A DNA stretch of 51,144 bases, from NCBI GenBank assembly GCA_913063035.1, contig CAJXYS010000020.1, positions 1-51,144 of the forward strand. Reading direction: 5' to 3'. The stretch's first letter is position 1. The number at the start of each line of letters is the position of its first letter. Position numbers and translations under genes: made by a program. Below are positions 42,719-50,584 of the stretch, piece after piece. The notes under the pieces were generated by a model that made no database searches, was not told the origin of the DNA, and saw nothing but the letters and a program-made list of their open reading frames with translations. Source of the stretch: an uncultured Maritimibacter sp. GTDB taxonomy: Bacteria > Pseudomonadota > Alphaproteobacteria > Rhodobacterales > Rhodobacteraceae.

Positions 42719-43927
42719 ATGCCGATTCACACGCTGACGATGCATGGGCTCGATTGTTTCACGCCCGCGGATGCCTCAACCTCTCTTGCAGAATTCGGAG
42801 AGTACGGGAGTTCTTCTTTTCTCGATATCGGTGATCGGTTCACGTTCGACGCCTCGACGGGTCACGTCTATTCCGTCAGGTATGAAGACGAGGGTGCGAG
42901 CCCGGAATTTCTCAACGAAGCCGGGCCTCAGCTCCTCCTCGACGCCGTCACGGTGCAGTCCCCATACGCGACGCGCACCTCCAGCAATCCGACGCTGGAA
43001 ACTCCCGGCCCCGGAGGGCTTACGTTTCCGGCCGGCAGCGAGATCGGCGCACTCCATCAGGCGACGTTCGATGGCAGTGACGGCGAGAGCTACGCGCTTG
43101 CCGGCGTTTCGTTCGATATGTACGACACGTCAACGATACACGCGAGCCTGGAAACCACCCATGCGGTCTACTGGATCGGCGCCACGCCGCCGGACGGCAC
43201 CACCCTTACCGTCAGCGGGACCGCGAATGGCGGCAGCGTTCCGGTCTGTTTCACGTCGGGCACCCAAATCCACACGCCGCACGGGCCTGTCGCGATCGAG
43301 TCTCTCCGCGTGGGCGACCAGGTCACGACCCTTGCCGGGGCCGCCCGGCCGGTTCGCTGGCTCGGTGCCTGGCAGTGTTCCGGGGCGGAGATGGCGCGCA
43401 TCCCGGGGGCCGTGCCGATCCGTATCGCCGCGGGGGCCCTGGGAAACGGGTATCCGGCCGCGCCGATCCTGGTGTCGCGCCAGCACCGGGTCATGGTGTC
43501 TTCCCCGATCGCGCGCCGCATGTTCGGGGCTGAAAGATGCCTTGTTCCCGCGCTCGCCTTCCTGGACGTGCCCGGCGTTGCGCCGGTTTTCAGGGCCGAC
43601 GGGGTCCGGTTTCACCACGTCTTGCTGGACAGGCACAGCGTGGTTTTCGCCAATGGGCTGCCCAGCGAAAGCCTCTGGCCGGGGCCGCATGCGCTGCGGG
43701 CGCTGTCCTGCCGGAACAGGGCCGAGATCTTCGCCCTGGGCGGCCACGTCCTGGCCGCGCATCGTGCCGCGGGTCCGGCTTTCAGGATGCCGTCCAACCA
43801 GCACTGCCGGGGCCTTGTGCGGCGCCATGTGAAGAATGGTCGGCCCTTCCTTCCGGAAGGGCTCTGCCCCGCTGCGCCTGCCCGCCTGGCCAGGCGCGCG
43901 CGGGCCGCCTGCTCAGCGCAAGCGTGA
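42719..43927 (+). CDS. Hint-domain (hedgehog/intein-like) protein
   Basis: A 402-aa protein. The N-terminal part (about 1-180) is beta-rich and acidic, without known motifs. From about 181 comes a Hint domain: VCFTSGTQIHTPHGPVAIESLRVGDQV with the catalytic Cys, then SRQHRVMV with the His of the second motif, and LDRHSVVFANG. Such proteins are common in Rhodobacterales, often with secreted proteins; the processing activity is not tested. ATG 42719 has GGAAGAG upstream. The lower GC content of the first 250 nt differs from the rest. It overlaps mltB-like gene convergently by 15 nt. Confidence 0.88.
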   Translation: MPIHTLTMHGLDCFTPADASTSLAEFGEYGSSSFLDIGDRFTFDASTGHVYSVRYEDEGASPEFLNEAGPQLLLDAVTVQSPYATRTSSNPTLETPGPGGLTFPAGSEIGALHQATFDGSDGESYALAGVSFDMYDTSTIHASLETTHAVYWIGATPPDGTTLTVSGTANGGSVPVCFTSGTQIHTPHGPVAIESLRVGDQVTTLAGAARPVRWLGAWQCSGAEMARIPGAVPIRIAAGALGNGYPAAPILVSRQHRVMVSSPIARRMFGAERCLVPALAFLDVPGVAPVFRADGVRFHHVLLDRHSVVFANGLPSESLWPGPHALRALSCRNRAEIFALGGHVLAAHRAAGPAFRMPSNQHCRGLVRRHVKNGRPFLPEGLCPAAPARLARRARAACSAQA

Positions 43928-45094
43928 CAGGAGCGCCCGCGTCGGCCAGGCATCGGCCGGCAGGCCGAGGCGGCGCTGTTCGGCCTGTACCGCGGCGCGG
44001 GTCTTGGCGCCGAGGATGCCGTCCACGCCGCCAACGTCGTGGCCGCGCGCCTTCAGCAGGCGCTGAAGGGTTTCCATCTCTGCGCCGCCCAGACCCGGAT
44101 CGGGCGTGCCGGCGTCATAGACCGGCGCGCCCGAGAGGCGGGTTGCGAAATAGGCCGCTGTGGTGACGTAGACGAAGCTCTGGTTCCATTCGAAATAGAC
44201 CCGGAAGTTCGGATAGGCGAGGAAGGCCGGCCCCTTGCGCCCCTGCGGCAGGACAAGCGAGGCGCGCATGTCGCCGGGCGGCAGGTCGCCGGTCCGTGCC
44301 CGAACGCCCATCCGCTGCCAGTCCGATACGCGGAAGTCCTGGTCGATCCCGGTTTTCAGCCAGTCGAGGTCCTGCGGGACCTTCACTTCCTGCAGCCAGG
44401 GCTCGTTCGGCCGCCAGCCGAGCGCGCGCAGCATGTTGGCGCCGCTCAGCAGCGCGTCGGCCGGGCTGCTCTTGAGCCGCACTTGCCCGTCGCCGTCCCC
44501 GTCGACGCCCAGCGTCAGGATGTCCTCGGGCAGCATCTGCACCATGCCGATCTCGCCCGCCCATGCGCCGGTCGTGGTGCGCGGGTCGAAATCGCCGGTC
44601 TCGAAGAGTTCGAGCGCGGCAAAGACCTGCGGGCGGAACAGCTCCGGGCGGCGGCAGTCATGGGCCAGGGTCACCAGCGAATTCAGCGTGTTGAAATCGC
44701 CCTGCACGGCGCCGTAATCGGTTTCCAGCGCCCAGAAGGCCAGGAGCACGCCGGGCGGCACGCCGTAGCGCTGCTGTGCCGCGCGGAAGATGTCGTCGTA
44801 GCGCGCGCGGTTCTCGCGGCCCTTGTTCAGCCGGTACTGGCTGATGACCCGGCGCGAGAAATCGATGAAGGACATCTTGAAAATGCCCTGCGCGCGGTCG
44901 GCGCGGATGGTCGCGGGATCGCGCCGGACATCGGCGAAGAACCGGTCCACCGTTGCACGATCATGGCCGCGGCGCTGCGCCTCGGTCTTGAGATCGGCGA
45001 CGAAACCGCCGAAATCGCCCCCGCAGGGCACGCTGGCCGCCGCAGGAGCCGCAAGCGCCAGGAGCCCGGCGGCGAAGAGTGAGAGAATGCGCAT
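43913..45094 (-). CDS. Membrane-associated or periplasmic lytic murein transglycosylase (MltB-like)
   Basis: A 393-aa secreted protein with a signal peptide (residues 1-20, cleavage at APAAA-S). The SLT_2 domain contains LLAFWALETDYGAVQGDFNTL with the catalytic Glu at about residue 123, GEIGMVQMLPEDI and DGDGQV-type segments. The C-terminal peptidoglycan-binding domain (about 325-390) has LQRLLKARGHDVGGVDGILGAKTRAAV. It cleaves the MurNAc-GlcNAc bond with 1,6-anhydro formation. No lipobox is visible, so it is probably soluble or loosely attached. Confidence 0.93.
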   Translation of the reverse strand: MRILSLFAAGLLALAAPAAASVPCGGDFGGFVADLKTEAQRRGHDRATVDRFFADVRRDPATIRADRAQGIFKMSFIDFSRRVISQYRLNKGRENRARYDDIFRAAQQRYGVPPGVLLAFWALETDYGAVQGDFNTLNSLVTLAHDCRRPELFRPQVFAALELFETGDFDPRTTTGAWAGEIGMVQMLPEDILTLGVDGDGDGQVRLKSSPADALLSGANMLRALGWRPNEPWLQEVKVPQDLDWLKTGIDQDFRVSDWQRMGVRARTGDLPPGDMRASLVLPQGRKGPAFLAYPNFRVYFEWNQSFVYVTTAAYFATRLSGAPVYDAGTPDPGLGGAEMETLQRLLKARGHDVGGVDGILGAKTRAAVQAEQRRLGLPADAWPTRALLSRLR

Positions 45095-45163
45095 GAATGA
45101 AAGCCCTTGGGTGAACCTGTCGGCAGCTTAGCAAGGCCGCGGATTCGGGCAACCCGTGGGCAG

Positions 45164-45187
45164 GCGCGCCGCTCCGGGGCGGCGCGC
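45164..45187 (-). terminator. Strong GC stem-loop after serA
   Basis: GCGCGCCGC (45164-45172) and GCGGCGCGC (45179-45187) form a perfect 9-bp stem with loop TCCGGG, 9 nt past the serA stop on the minus strand. There is no T tract; termination may rely on Rho or the stem alone. Confidence 0.5.
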
Positions 45188-45196
45188 TCCGTCTCG

Positions 45197-46792
45197 TCAG
45201 GCCACGTCGAATTCGAGCGGGCGCACCTGCCGGAAAAGCCCGGTGTCCTTCAGTGCGTCCAGCACCGGCGCCGGCGGCTGCTCGTCCAGGTAGAGAAGCG
45301 CGATGGCGTCCCGGCCGCGATCCGAGCGGCCGAGGGTGAAGTTGGCGATGTTCACGCCCCCCTCGCCGAGCGTCCGGCCCAGCGTGCCGATGATGCCCGG
45401 CACGTCCTCGTTCGTGGTGTAGAGCATGTGCTGGCCGATTTCGGCGTCGATGGTGATGCCCTTGATCTGGATGAAGCGCGGCTTGCCGTCGCTGAAGACC
45501 GTGCCGGCGATGGATCGCTCGCGGCTGTCGGTCACGACGGTCAGCTTCACATAGGCGTCGAAGACGCCGGATTTCTCCTGCGTGGTGGTGGAGATGTTGA
45601 TGCCACGCTCCTTCGCCACCAGGGGCGCCGAGACCATGTTGAGGTCCGGGTTGGTCGGCTGCATCAGCCCGGCCACCGCCGCCGCGTTCAGCGCGGCGGT
45701 GTTCATCTCGGCCACCCCGCCGTTATAGAGGATGTTGATTGCCTTGATCGGCTCGTCGGTCATCTGGCCGACGAAGCTGCCGAGATGCTCTGCCAGCTTG
45801 ACCCAGGGCGTCAGGATCGGGGCTTCCTCGGCGGTGATCGAGGGCATGTTGATCGCGTTCGACACCGCGCCGTGCAGAAGGTAGTCGGACATCTGCTCGG
45901 CCACCTGGATCGCGACGTTCTCCTGTGCCTCGGTGGTGGCCGCGCCCAGATGCGGGGTCACCACGACTCCGGGCAGGTTGAAGAGCGGGCTGTCGGTCGC
46001 GGGCTCGACCTCGAAGACGTCGAAGCCCGCGCCCGCGACGTGGCCCGACTGGATGGCCTCGGCGAGGGCCGCCTCGTCCACCAGCCCGCCGCGGGCGCAG
46101 TTGATGATGCGCACGCCGGTCTTGGTCTTGGCGATCGCATCCTTGTCCAGAATGTTGCGGGTCTTGTCGGTCAGCGGCACGTGGAGCGTGATGAAATCCG
46201 CCCGGCCGAGCAGCTGGTCGAGCTCCACCTTCTCGACGCCCATCTTCTGCGCGCGCTCCTCGCTCAGGAACGGGTCGTAGGCGAGGACCTTCATCTTCAG
46301 CCCGTGCGCCCTGTCGCAGACGATCGAGCCGATATTGCCGGCGCCGATCACGCCGAGCGTCTTGCCGGTGACCTCGGTGCCCATGAAGCGCGACTTTTCC
46401 CACTTCCCGGCATGGGTGGAGGCGTTGGCCTCGGGGATCTGGCGCGCGACGGCCATGATCATCGCGATGGCGTGCTCGGCCGTGGTGATCGAGTTGCCGA
46501 AAGGCGTGTTCATCACGATCACCCCTCTCTTGGAGGCGGCCGGGATATCGACATTGTCGACGCCGATGCCGGCGCGGCCAACGACCTTCAGCTTCTCGGC
46601 CTTGCCAAGCAGCTTTTCGGTGACCTTGGTGGCCGACCGGATCGCCAGGCCGTCATACTGGTCGATGACTTCGGCAAGCCTCTCCTTGTCCTTGCCGAGG
46701 CCCGGTTCGAAATCGACCTCGATCCCGTGGTCGCGGAAGATCTGGACGGCGGTTTCCGACAGCTTGTCGGACACGAGTACCCTGGGTGCCAT
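45197..46792 (-). CDS. serA: D-3-phosphoglycerate dehydrogenase
   Basis: The first step of serine synthesis, 3-phosphoglycerate to 3-phosphohydroxypyruvate. The 531-aa long form has a catalytic domain (NAD motif GVIGAGNIGS, catalytic Arg in NCARGGLVDE, His in TPHLGAAT), an intervening domain (about 315-450) and a C-terminal ACT domain (DVPGIIGTLGRTLGEGGVNIANF) that allows feedback by serine. It lies 55 nt after serC and is transcribed with it. Confidence 0.97.
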   Translation of the reverse strand: MAPRVLVSDKLSETAVQIFRDHGIEVDFEPGLGKDKERLAEVIDQYDGLAIRSATKVTEKLLGKAEKLKVVGRAGIGVDNVDIPAASKRGVIVMNTPFGNSITTAEHAIAMIMAVARQIPEANASTHAGKWEKSRFMGTEVTGKTLGVIGAGNIGSIVCDRAHGLKMKVLAYDPFLSEERAQKMGVEKVELDQLLGRADFITLHVPLTDKTRNILDKDAIAKTKTGVRIINCARGGLVDEAALAEAIQSGHVAGAGFDVFEVEPATDSPLFNLPGVVVTPHLGAATTEAQENVAIQVAEQMSDYLLHGAVSNAINMPSITAEEAPILTPWVKLAEHLGSFVGQMTDEPIKAINILYNGGVAEMNTAALNAAAVAGLMQPTNPDLNMVSAPLVAKERGINISTTTQEKSGVFDAYVKLTVVTDSRERSIAGTVFSDGKPRFIQIKGITIDAEIGQHMLYTTNEDVPGIIGTLGRTLGEGGVNIANFTLGRSDRGRDAIALLYLDEQPPAPVLDALKDTGLFRQVRPLEFDVA

Positions 46793-46847
46793 GCTCTGGG
46801 CTCCTTGTCAGAAGTTATTCGATTGTCGCTTGGGGGCGGCGGCCCGG

Positions 46848-48005
46848 TCAGGCCGCCGCGTCGAGCGCGGAAAGTTCGATCCGGTAGGCCCATTCGATCC
46901 AGGGCATCAGCGCCTGGACGTCGGAGTCTTCGACCGTGCCGCCGCACCAGATGCGCAGACCCGGGGGCGCGTCGCGGTAGGCGCCGATATCGTAGGCCAC
47001 GCCCTCGGCCTCGAGCCGCTTGGTGACGGCCTTGGCAAAGGCGGCCGGGTCCGAGATCCGGTCGTCTGTGAACTTCAGGCAGACGCTGGTGTTCGACCGC
47101 GTCTCGGGCTTCTCGGCGAGGAAGGCGATCCAGTCATGCTCCGCGACGAAGGCCTGCACCGCGGCGAGGTTGCGGTTCGCGCGTTCGCGCAGCCCGTCGA
47201 GCCCGCCTGCGGACTTGGCCCAGTCGAGCGCGGCGAGGTAGTCCTCGACGCAAAGCATCGAGGGGGTATTGATCGTCGCGCCTTCGAAGATGCCCTCGTT
47301 GAGCTTGCCGCCCTTCGTCAGGCGGAAGATCTTGGGCAGCGGCCAGGGCGGGGTGTAGCTCTCGAGGCGTTCCACCGCGCGCGGCGACAGGATCAGAACG
47401 CCATGCGCGGCCTCGCCGCCCAGCACCTTCTGCCAGGAGAAGGTGGTCACGTCGAGCTTGTCCCAGGGCAGCGTCTGGGCGAAGGCGGCGCTGGTGGCGT
47501 CGCAGATCGTGAGCCCCTGACGGTTCATGGGAATGAAATCGCCGTTCGGCACCCGCACGCCGCTGGTGGTGCCGTTCCAGGTGAAGACGACGTCATTGTC
47601 GAAATTGACCGCGTTCAGGTCGGGAAGCTGGCCGTATTCGGCCTCGTGCAGCCTGGCGTCGAGCCGGAGCTGCTTGACCGCGTCCGTGACCCAGCCCGCG
47701 CCGAAGCTTTCCCAGGCCAGCATCTCCACCGGGCGTTCGCCCAGCAGCGACCACATCGCCATTTCCACGGCGCCGGTGTCAGAGGCCGGCACGATACCGA
47801 TGCGGTAGTCGGCGGGCACGCCGAGCACCTCCCTTGTGGTCTCGATCGCCTGTTTCAGCTTTGCCTTGCCGACGCCGGCACGATGCGACCGGCCGAGCGG
47901 CGCATCGGAAAGCGTGTCGAGGCTGTATCCGGGGAACTTGGCGCAGGGGCCAGAGGAAAAGCGCGGATTTGCCGGCCGCGCGGCCGGGGTCTCGATGTCC
48001 GTCAT
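46848..48005 (-). CDS. serC: Phosphoserine aminotransferase
   Basis: The second step of serine synthesis; a PLP enzyme that makes phosphoserine. The 385-aa product has the PLP lysine in SWQKVLGGE and conserved [35 protein letters not shown] and [13 protein letters not shown]. This is the alphaproteobacterial long form. ATG 48005 follows GGAAGGATATCC on the minus strand. Its leader is a serC-type RNA, and it leads the serC-serA operon. Confidence 0.96.
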   Translation of the reverse strand: MTDIETPAARPANPRFSSGPCAKFPGYSLDTLSDAPLGRSHRAGVGKAKLKQAIETTREVLGVPADYRIGIVPASDTGAVEMAMWSLLGERPVEMLAWESFGAGWVTDAVKQLRLDARLHEAEYGQLPDLNAVNFDNDVVFTWNGTTSGVRVPNGDFIPMNRQGLTICDATSAAFAQTLPWDKLDVTTFSWQKVLGGEAAHGVLILSPRAVERLESYTPPWPLPKIFRLTKGGKLNEGIFEGATINTPSMLCVEDYLAALDWAKSAGGLDGLRERANRNLAAVQAFVAEHDWIAFLAEKPETRSNTSVCLKFTDDRISDPAAFAKAVTKRLEAEGVAYDIGAYRDAPPGLRIWCGGTVEDSDVQALMPWIEWAYRIELSALDAAA

Positions 48006-48053
48006 GTGGATATCCTTCCAGATATGCGCCCCTCGTTGGGGAGGGGTGTCCCA
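48006..48053 (-). promoter_or_regulatory. serC-motif-like RNA leader
   Basis: The minus-strand leader folds into two hairpins: CCCCTC/GAGGGG (plus positions 48029-48034 with 48041-48046), then ATATC/GATAT (48010-48014 with 48021-48025), whose loop carries the GGAAGG ribosome site. This position, just before serC in Rhodobacterales-type genomes, and the two-hairpin form match what is known of the serC RNA motif. Folding of the ribosome site into a loop suggests control of translation by an unknown signal. Confidence 0.65.
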
Positions 48054-48059
48054 TCGACC

Positions 48060-48088
48060 AGGATACGCCCAGCCCTGTAAAAGCACAA
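48060..48088 (-). promoter_or_regulatory. Probable serC-serA promoter
   Basis: On the minus strand TTGTGC (plus 48083-48088) is followed by 17 nt and TATCCT (plus 48060-48065). A start near 48053 would give a leader of about 48 nt, just the serC-motif RNA. Confidence 0.55.
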
Positions 48089-48199
48089 CAGGCAAAGAAG
48101 ATCGCGATGCAGGTTTTTGCGACCTGACGCAGAACGATACGGGAACGCCTGTTTCCGATTGGCACAAATCTGACACAGCCGGTGGAGACGACCGCGCAA

Positions 48200-48265
48200 A
48201 CGAAAACCCCGGCGCGACGGCAATCGCAACCGGGGCTAAAGACGTTGTGACAGGCGTCTGTTCGT
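48200..48265 (-). ncRNA. Candidate small RNA (about 65 nt) pointing toward serC
   Basis: A good minus-strand promoter (48272-48301) is followed by a strong stem-loop: CCCCGG/CCGGGG (48207-48212 with 48230-48235) with an inner GCGA/TCGC pair (48214-48217 with 48224-48227), and on the minus strand TTTTCG follows. The transcript from about 48265 has no open frame of note. It could be a free small RNA, or a counter-transcript to the leader of the divergent primase gene. The terminator would also shield serC from element transcription. Confidence 0.5.
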
Positions 48266-48271
48266 TGCCGG

Positions 48272-48301
48272 AGTATACCGCACTTTTCCCGCTCTTGGCA
48301 A
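48272..48301 (-). promoter_or_regulatory. Promoter of the candidate small RNA
   Basis: TTGCCA (minus strand, plus 48296-48301), 18-nt spacer, TATACT (plus 48272-48277); each hexamer is five of six to consensus. There is no minus-strand gene for it to serve except serC, and a terminator stands in between. Confidence 0.55.
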
Positions 48302-48320
48302 TGCATTGGGGGGCGCTGGT

Positions 48321-48917
48321 ATGAACGCTCTGAACCCCCAAGCGATGCTTTCCGAGCCGTGGCCCTACCTGGGCACCCCCGAGGAACGCGCGGCGCTCTT
48401 TCGCAAGGAACTGTTGAGCGCGGCCCTGGGCTACGCGGCCAAGGGCTATCCGGTGTTCCCGGCTATGATGATCGAGGGCCAGAAAAAGCCACTGGTCAAG
48501 TGGGGCAAGGGCGAGGATGGCCACCCGGACCTGACAAAGCGGCGGGCCACGACTGACCCCGAGACGGTCAAGGCATGGTGGGCGCGCTGGCCTCTGGCCA
48601 TGATCGGAATGCCCACGGGCAAGCCGTCTGGCGTGGTGGTGCTGGACATTGACCGCAAGAACGGGGTGGACGGGCTGGCCAATCTGAGGGCGGTCGGGAT
48701 CGACCCCTATTCACTGTCCCCGGTCATATCCGTCACCCCGAGCGGCGGCTTGCATGTGTTCATGCGCTACAACGGCCCGCTCAAGAACTCTGCGGGCCTC
48801 TTGGCGGCGGGCGTCGATATTCGGGGGGACGGCGGCTATGTCGTCCTGCCCCCGTCCCTGCCTTCCATCACCCGCGATGAATACCAATGGGAGGGCGGCG
48901 GCTATGGGTGCCTGTAA
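48321..48917 (+). CDS. Bifunctional DNA primase/polymerase (prim-pol) domain protein
   Basis: A 198-aa protein consisting of only the prim-pol domain. Visible motifs are GYPVFPAMM with a following [11 protein letters not shown], the metal-binding VVVLDID (about residues 110-116), GGLHVFMRY, and the family end [16 protein letters not shown]. It would start DNA synthesis for the element. I take ATG 48321; a TTG at 48306 in frame is less likely. The stop overlaps the next gene by 14 nt; primase and helicase are split rather than fused. Confidence 0.9.
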   Translation: MNALNPQAMLSEPWPYLGTPEERAALFRKELLSAALGYAAKGYPVFPAMMIEGQKKPLVKWGKGEDGHPDLTKRRATTDPETVKAWWARWPLAMIGMPTGKPSGVVVLDIDRKNGVDGLANLRAVGIDPYSLSPVISVTPSGGLHVFMRYNGPLKNSAGLLAAGVDIRGDGGYVVLPPSLPSITRDEYQWEGGGYGCL

Positions 48918-50352
48918 CCTTCCCGAGTATCCCCCCGATCTGCGGTCGCTTGAGGACACCAAGCGCGGCGAGAAATGGGCGCGGCGGGCGCTGGAAGCTG
49001 AGGCGGCGATTGTGGCGGGCGCGATGAACGGCACCCGCAACACGACGCTGAACAACGCGGCGCTCAAGCTGGGCCACAAGGTCGCGTCGGGATACCTGCA
49101 AGCGGCTGAGGTCGAGGCGGCGCTTATGGAAGCGGCGCAACGGTCGGGCCTTGCGCAAGAGGATGGCCCCGAGGCGGTGCGCGCCACGATCAGGAGCGGC
49201 CTGACGGCTGGCCTGCAAGAGCCTGAGCACCCGCAAGACCGGCCCGCCCCGCGCGGCCCGACGATCATTCAACCGGCCCCGGCGCGCGAGAGCCAATTCT
49301 ATTCGGCGGCATCGCTCAAGGGGAAGCCGGTCCCGCCCCGGCAATGGCTGGTGCACGGGCTGGTGCCCCAAAAGACCGTCACGCTTTTCAGCGGCGACGG
49401 GGGCACCGGCAAGAGCCTCTTGGCGCTGCAACTGGCGGTCGCGGTCGCGGCACAAACGGCATGGATCGGCAAGACGGCGAACACCGGGCGCGTGATCTTC
49501 CTGAGTGCCGAGGATGACGACGACGAATTGCACCGGCGGCTTGATGACATTCTGACGGCTGAGGGCCGCGACTATGACGACCTGTCGGGCCTCACCCTGC
49601 GGTCGCTGGCGGGCGAGGATGCGTTGCTGGCGGTCGAGACGCAAATCGCCCTGATGCAATCCGCGCTGTTCGAGGAACTGGACAAGCGGGCGGCTGAGGA
49701 AGCCCCGGCCCTGATCGTCATTGACACCCTGGCGGACGTGTATCCGGCCAATGAGAACGACCGGGCCAAGGTGCGGCAATTCGTGGGTATCCTGCGCGGT
49801 CTGGCGATAAAGCGGAAATGCGCGGTCCTGCTGCTGGGCCACCCGTCCCTGACCGGCCTCAATAGCGGCACGGGAACGTCAGGATCGACGGCATGGAATA
49901 ACTCTGTCCGGTCGCGGCTCTACCTGTCGCGGATCACCGACAACGGCTTTGAGCCTGACCCTGACGCACGGGTGCTGTCCACCAAGAAAGCCAACTATGG
50001 GCGCACGGGTGGCGAGATCAACCTCAAGTGGGAAGCGGGCGTATTCGTCGCTGAGGCGCAGCCCACGGGGCTTGATGCGCTGGCGGCAGGGGCCAAAGGC
50101 GAGCGGGTATTCCTAAAGCTGCTGGACACCCTGACCGCGCAAGGTCGCTACGTCTCTGCCAGCCCCGGACCGACATACGCCCCTACGCAATTCGCCAGCC
50201 ACCCCGAGGCTGAGGGCTGCACAAAGCGGGCGCTCAAGAGCGCGATGGATGCGCTTTTCGGACGTGGCGAGATCGTCATCGCCAGCCACGGCAGCGGCGC
50301 GAAAGCCCGGTCACACATTGCCAGAAAGGGGGCCGATCATGGTCAGGAATGA
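48904..50352 (+). CDS. RepA-like AAA/RecA-fold helicase
   Basis: A 482-aa protein with an N-terminal helical region (about 1-115) and a RecA-like ATPase core: Walker A FSGDGGTGKSLLALQLA (about 160-176), Walker B PALIVIDTLADVY and a sensor KCAVLLLGHPSLTG. This is the RepA hexameric helicase type found in phages and plasmids. I start at ATG 48904 with GGAGGGC in front; the longer frame from 48754 lies inside the prim-pol gene. A winged-helix-like tail (about 400-482) follows the ATPase. It works with the prim-pol encoded before it. Confidence 0.88.
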   Translation: MGACNLPEYPPDLRSLEDTKRGEKWARRALEAEAAIVAGAMNGTRNTTLNNAALKLGHKVASGYLQAAEVEAALMEAAQRSGLAQEDGPEAVRATIRSGLTAGLQEPEHPQDRPAPRGPTIIQPAPARESQFYSAASLKGKPVPPRQWLVHGLVPQKTVTLFSGDGGTGKSLLALQLAVAVAAQTAWIGKTANTGRVIFLSAEDDDDELHRRLDDILTAEGRDYDDLSGLTLRSLAGEDALLAVETQIALMQSALFEELDKRAAEEAPALIVIDTLADVYPANENDRAKVRQFVGILRGLAIKRKCAVLLLGHPSLTGLNSGTGTSGSTAWNNSVRSRLYLSRITDNGFEPDPDARVLSTKKANYGRTGGEINLKWEAGVFVAEAQPTGLDALAAGAKGERVFLKLLDTLTAQGRYVSASPGPTYAPTQFASHPEAEGCTKRALKSAMDALFGRGEIVIASHGSGAKARSHIARKGADHGQE

Positions 50353-50584
50353 GGGTGCAACCCCCGGTGCAATACTGAGTGCAACCCCCGGTGCAACCCC
50401 CCGCCAGCGCCCGGTCAACGGGGGTGCGACACATACCCCTTATACCCCTGGCGTTGCACCCGCCCCTTGGGCGGCCGGGTGCACGCCTGAGCAGGTCCCA
50501 ATAAGGGCCGGATGCAGAAGCCGCCTAACCGACCGCCCAACTGTTCCGTTCTCTCTCCGCGAAAAATTCCGGGGGATGATCTGA
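50339..50584 (+). CDS. Small 81-aa hypothetical protein with a tetrapeptide repeat
   Basis: The ATG at 50339 overlaps the helicase stop, and the TGA at 50582-50584 overlaps the TerL start, so by arrangement it should be a translated gene. The product begins MVRNEGATPGAILSATPGATP, where GATP/SATP come from a 12-bp DNA repeat; the remainder is Pro/Arg-rich with two cysteines. No fold or family is apparent. It may be a coding spacer whose DNA repeat matters more than its protein. Confidence 0.5.
   Translation: MVRNEGATPGAILSATPGATPRQRPVNGGATHTPYTPGVAPAPWAAGCTPEQVPIRAGCRSRLTDRPTVPFSLREKFRGMI
50354..50401. repeat. Four-unit 12-bp tandem repeat (GGTGCAACCCCC) upstream of TerL
   Basis: Units start at 50354, 50366, 50378 and 50390: GGTGCAACCCCC, GGTGCAATACTG, AGTGCAACCCCC and GGTGCAACCCCC. 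A matching inverted box GTTGCACC stands at 50453-50460, and a degenerate GGTGCGAC at 50423. The regular 12-bp step just after the replication genes and before TerL would suit an origin iteron array or a packaging site (cos/pac). Confidence 0.75.

Noticed and set aside
48754-48903. Longer start for the helicase inside the prim-pol gene
   Set aside because: ATG 48904 has a strong ribosome site and a normal short overlap; the extension is out-of-frame prim-pol coding.
50354-50401. Short CRISPR-like array
   Set aside because: Units are 12 bp with no spacers, and no cas genes are in the window; it is a tandem repeat.
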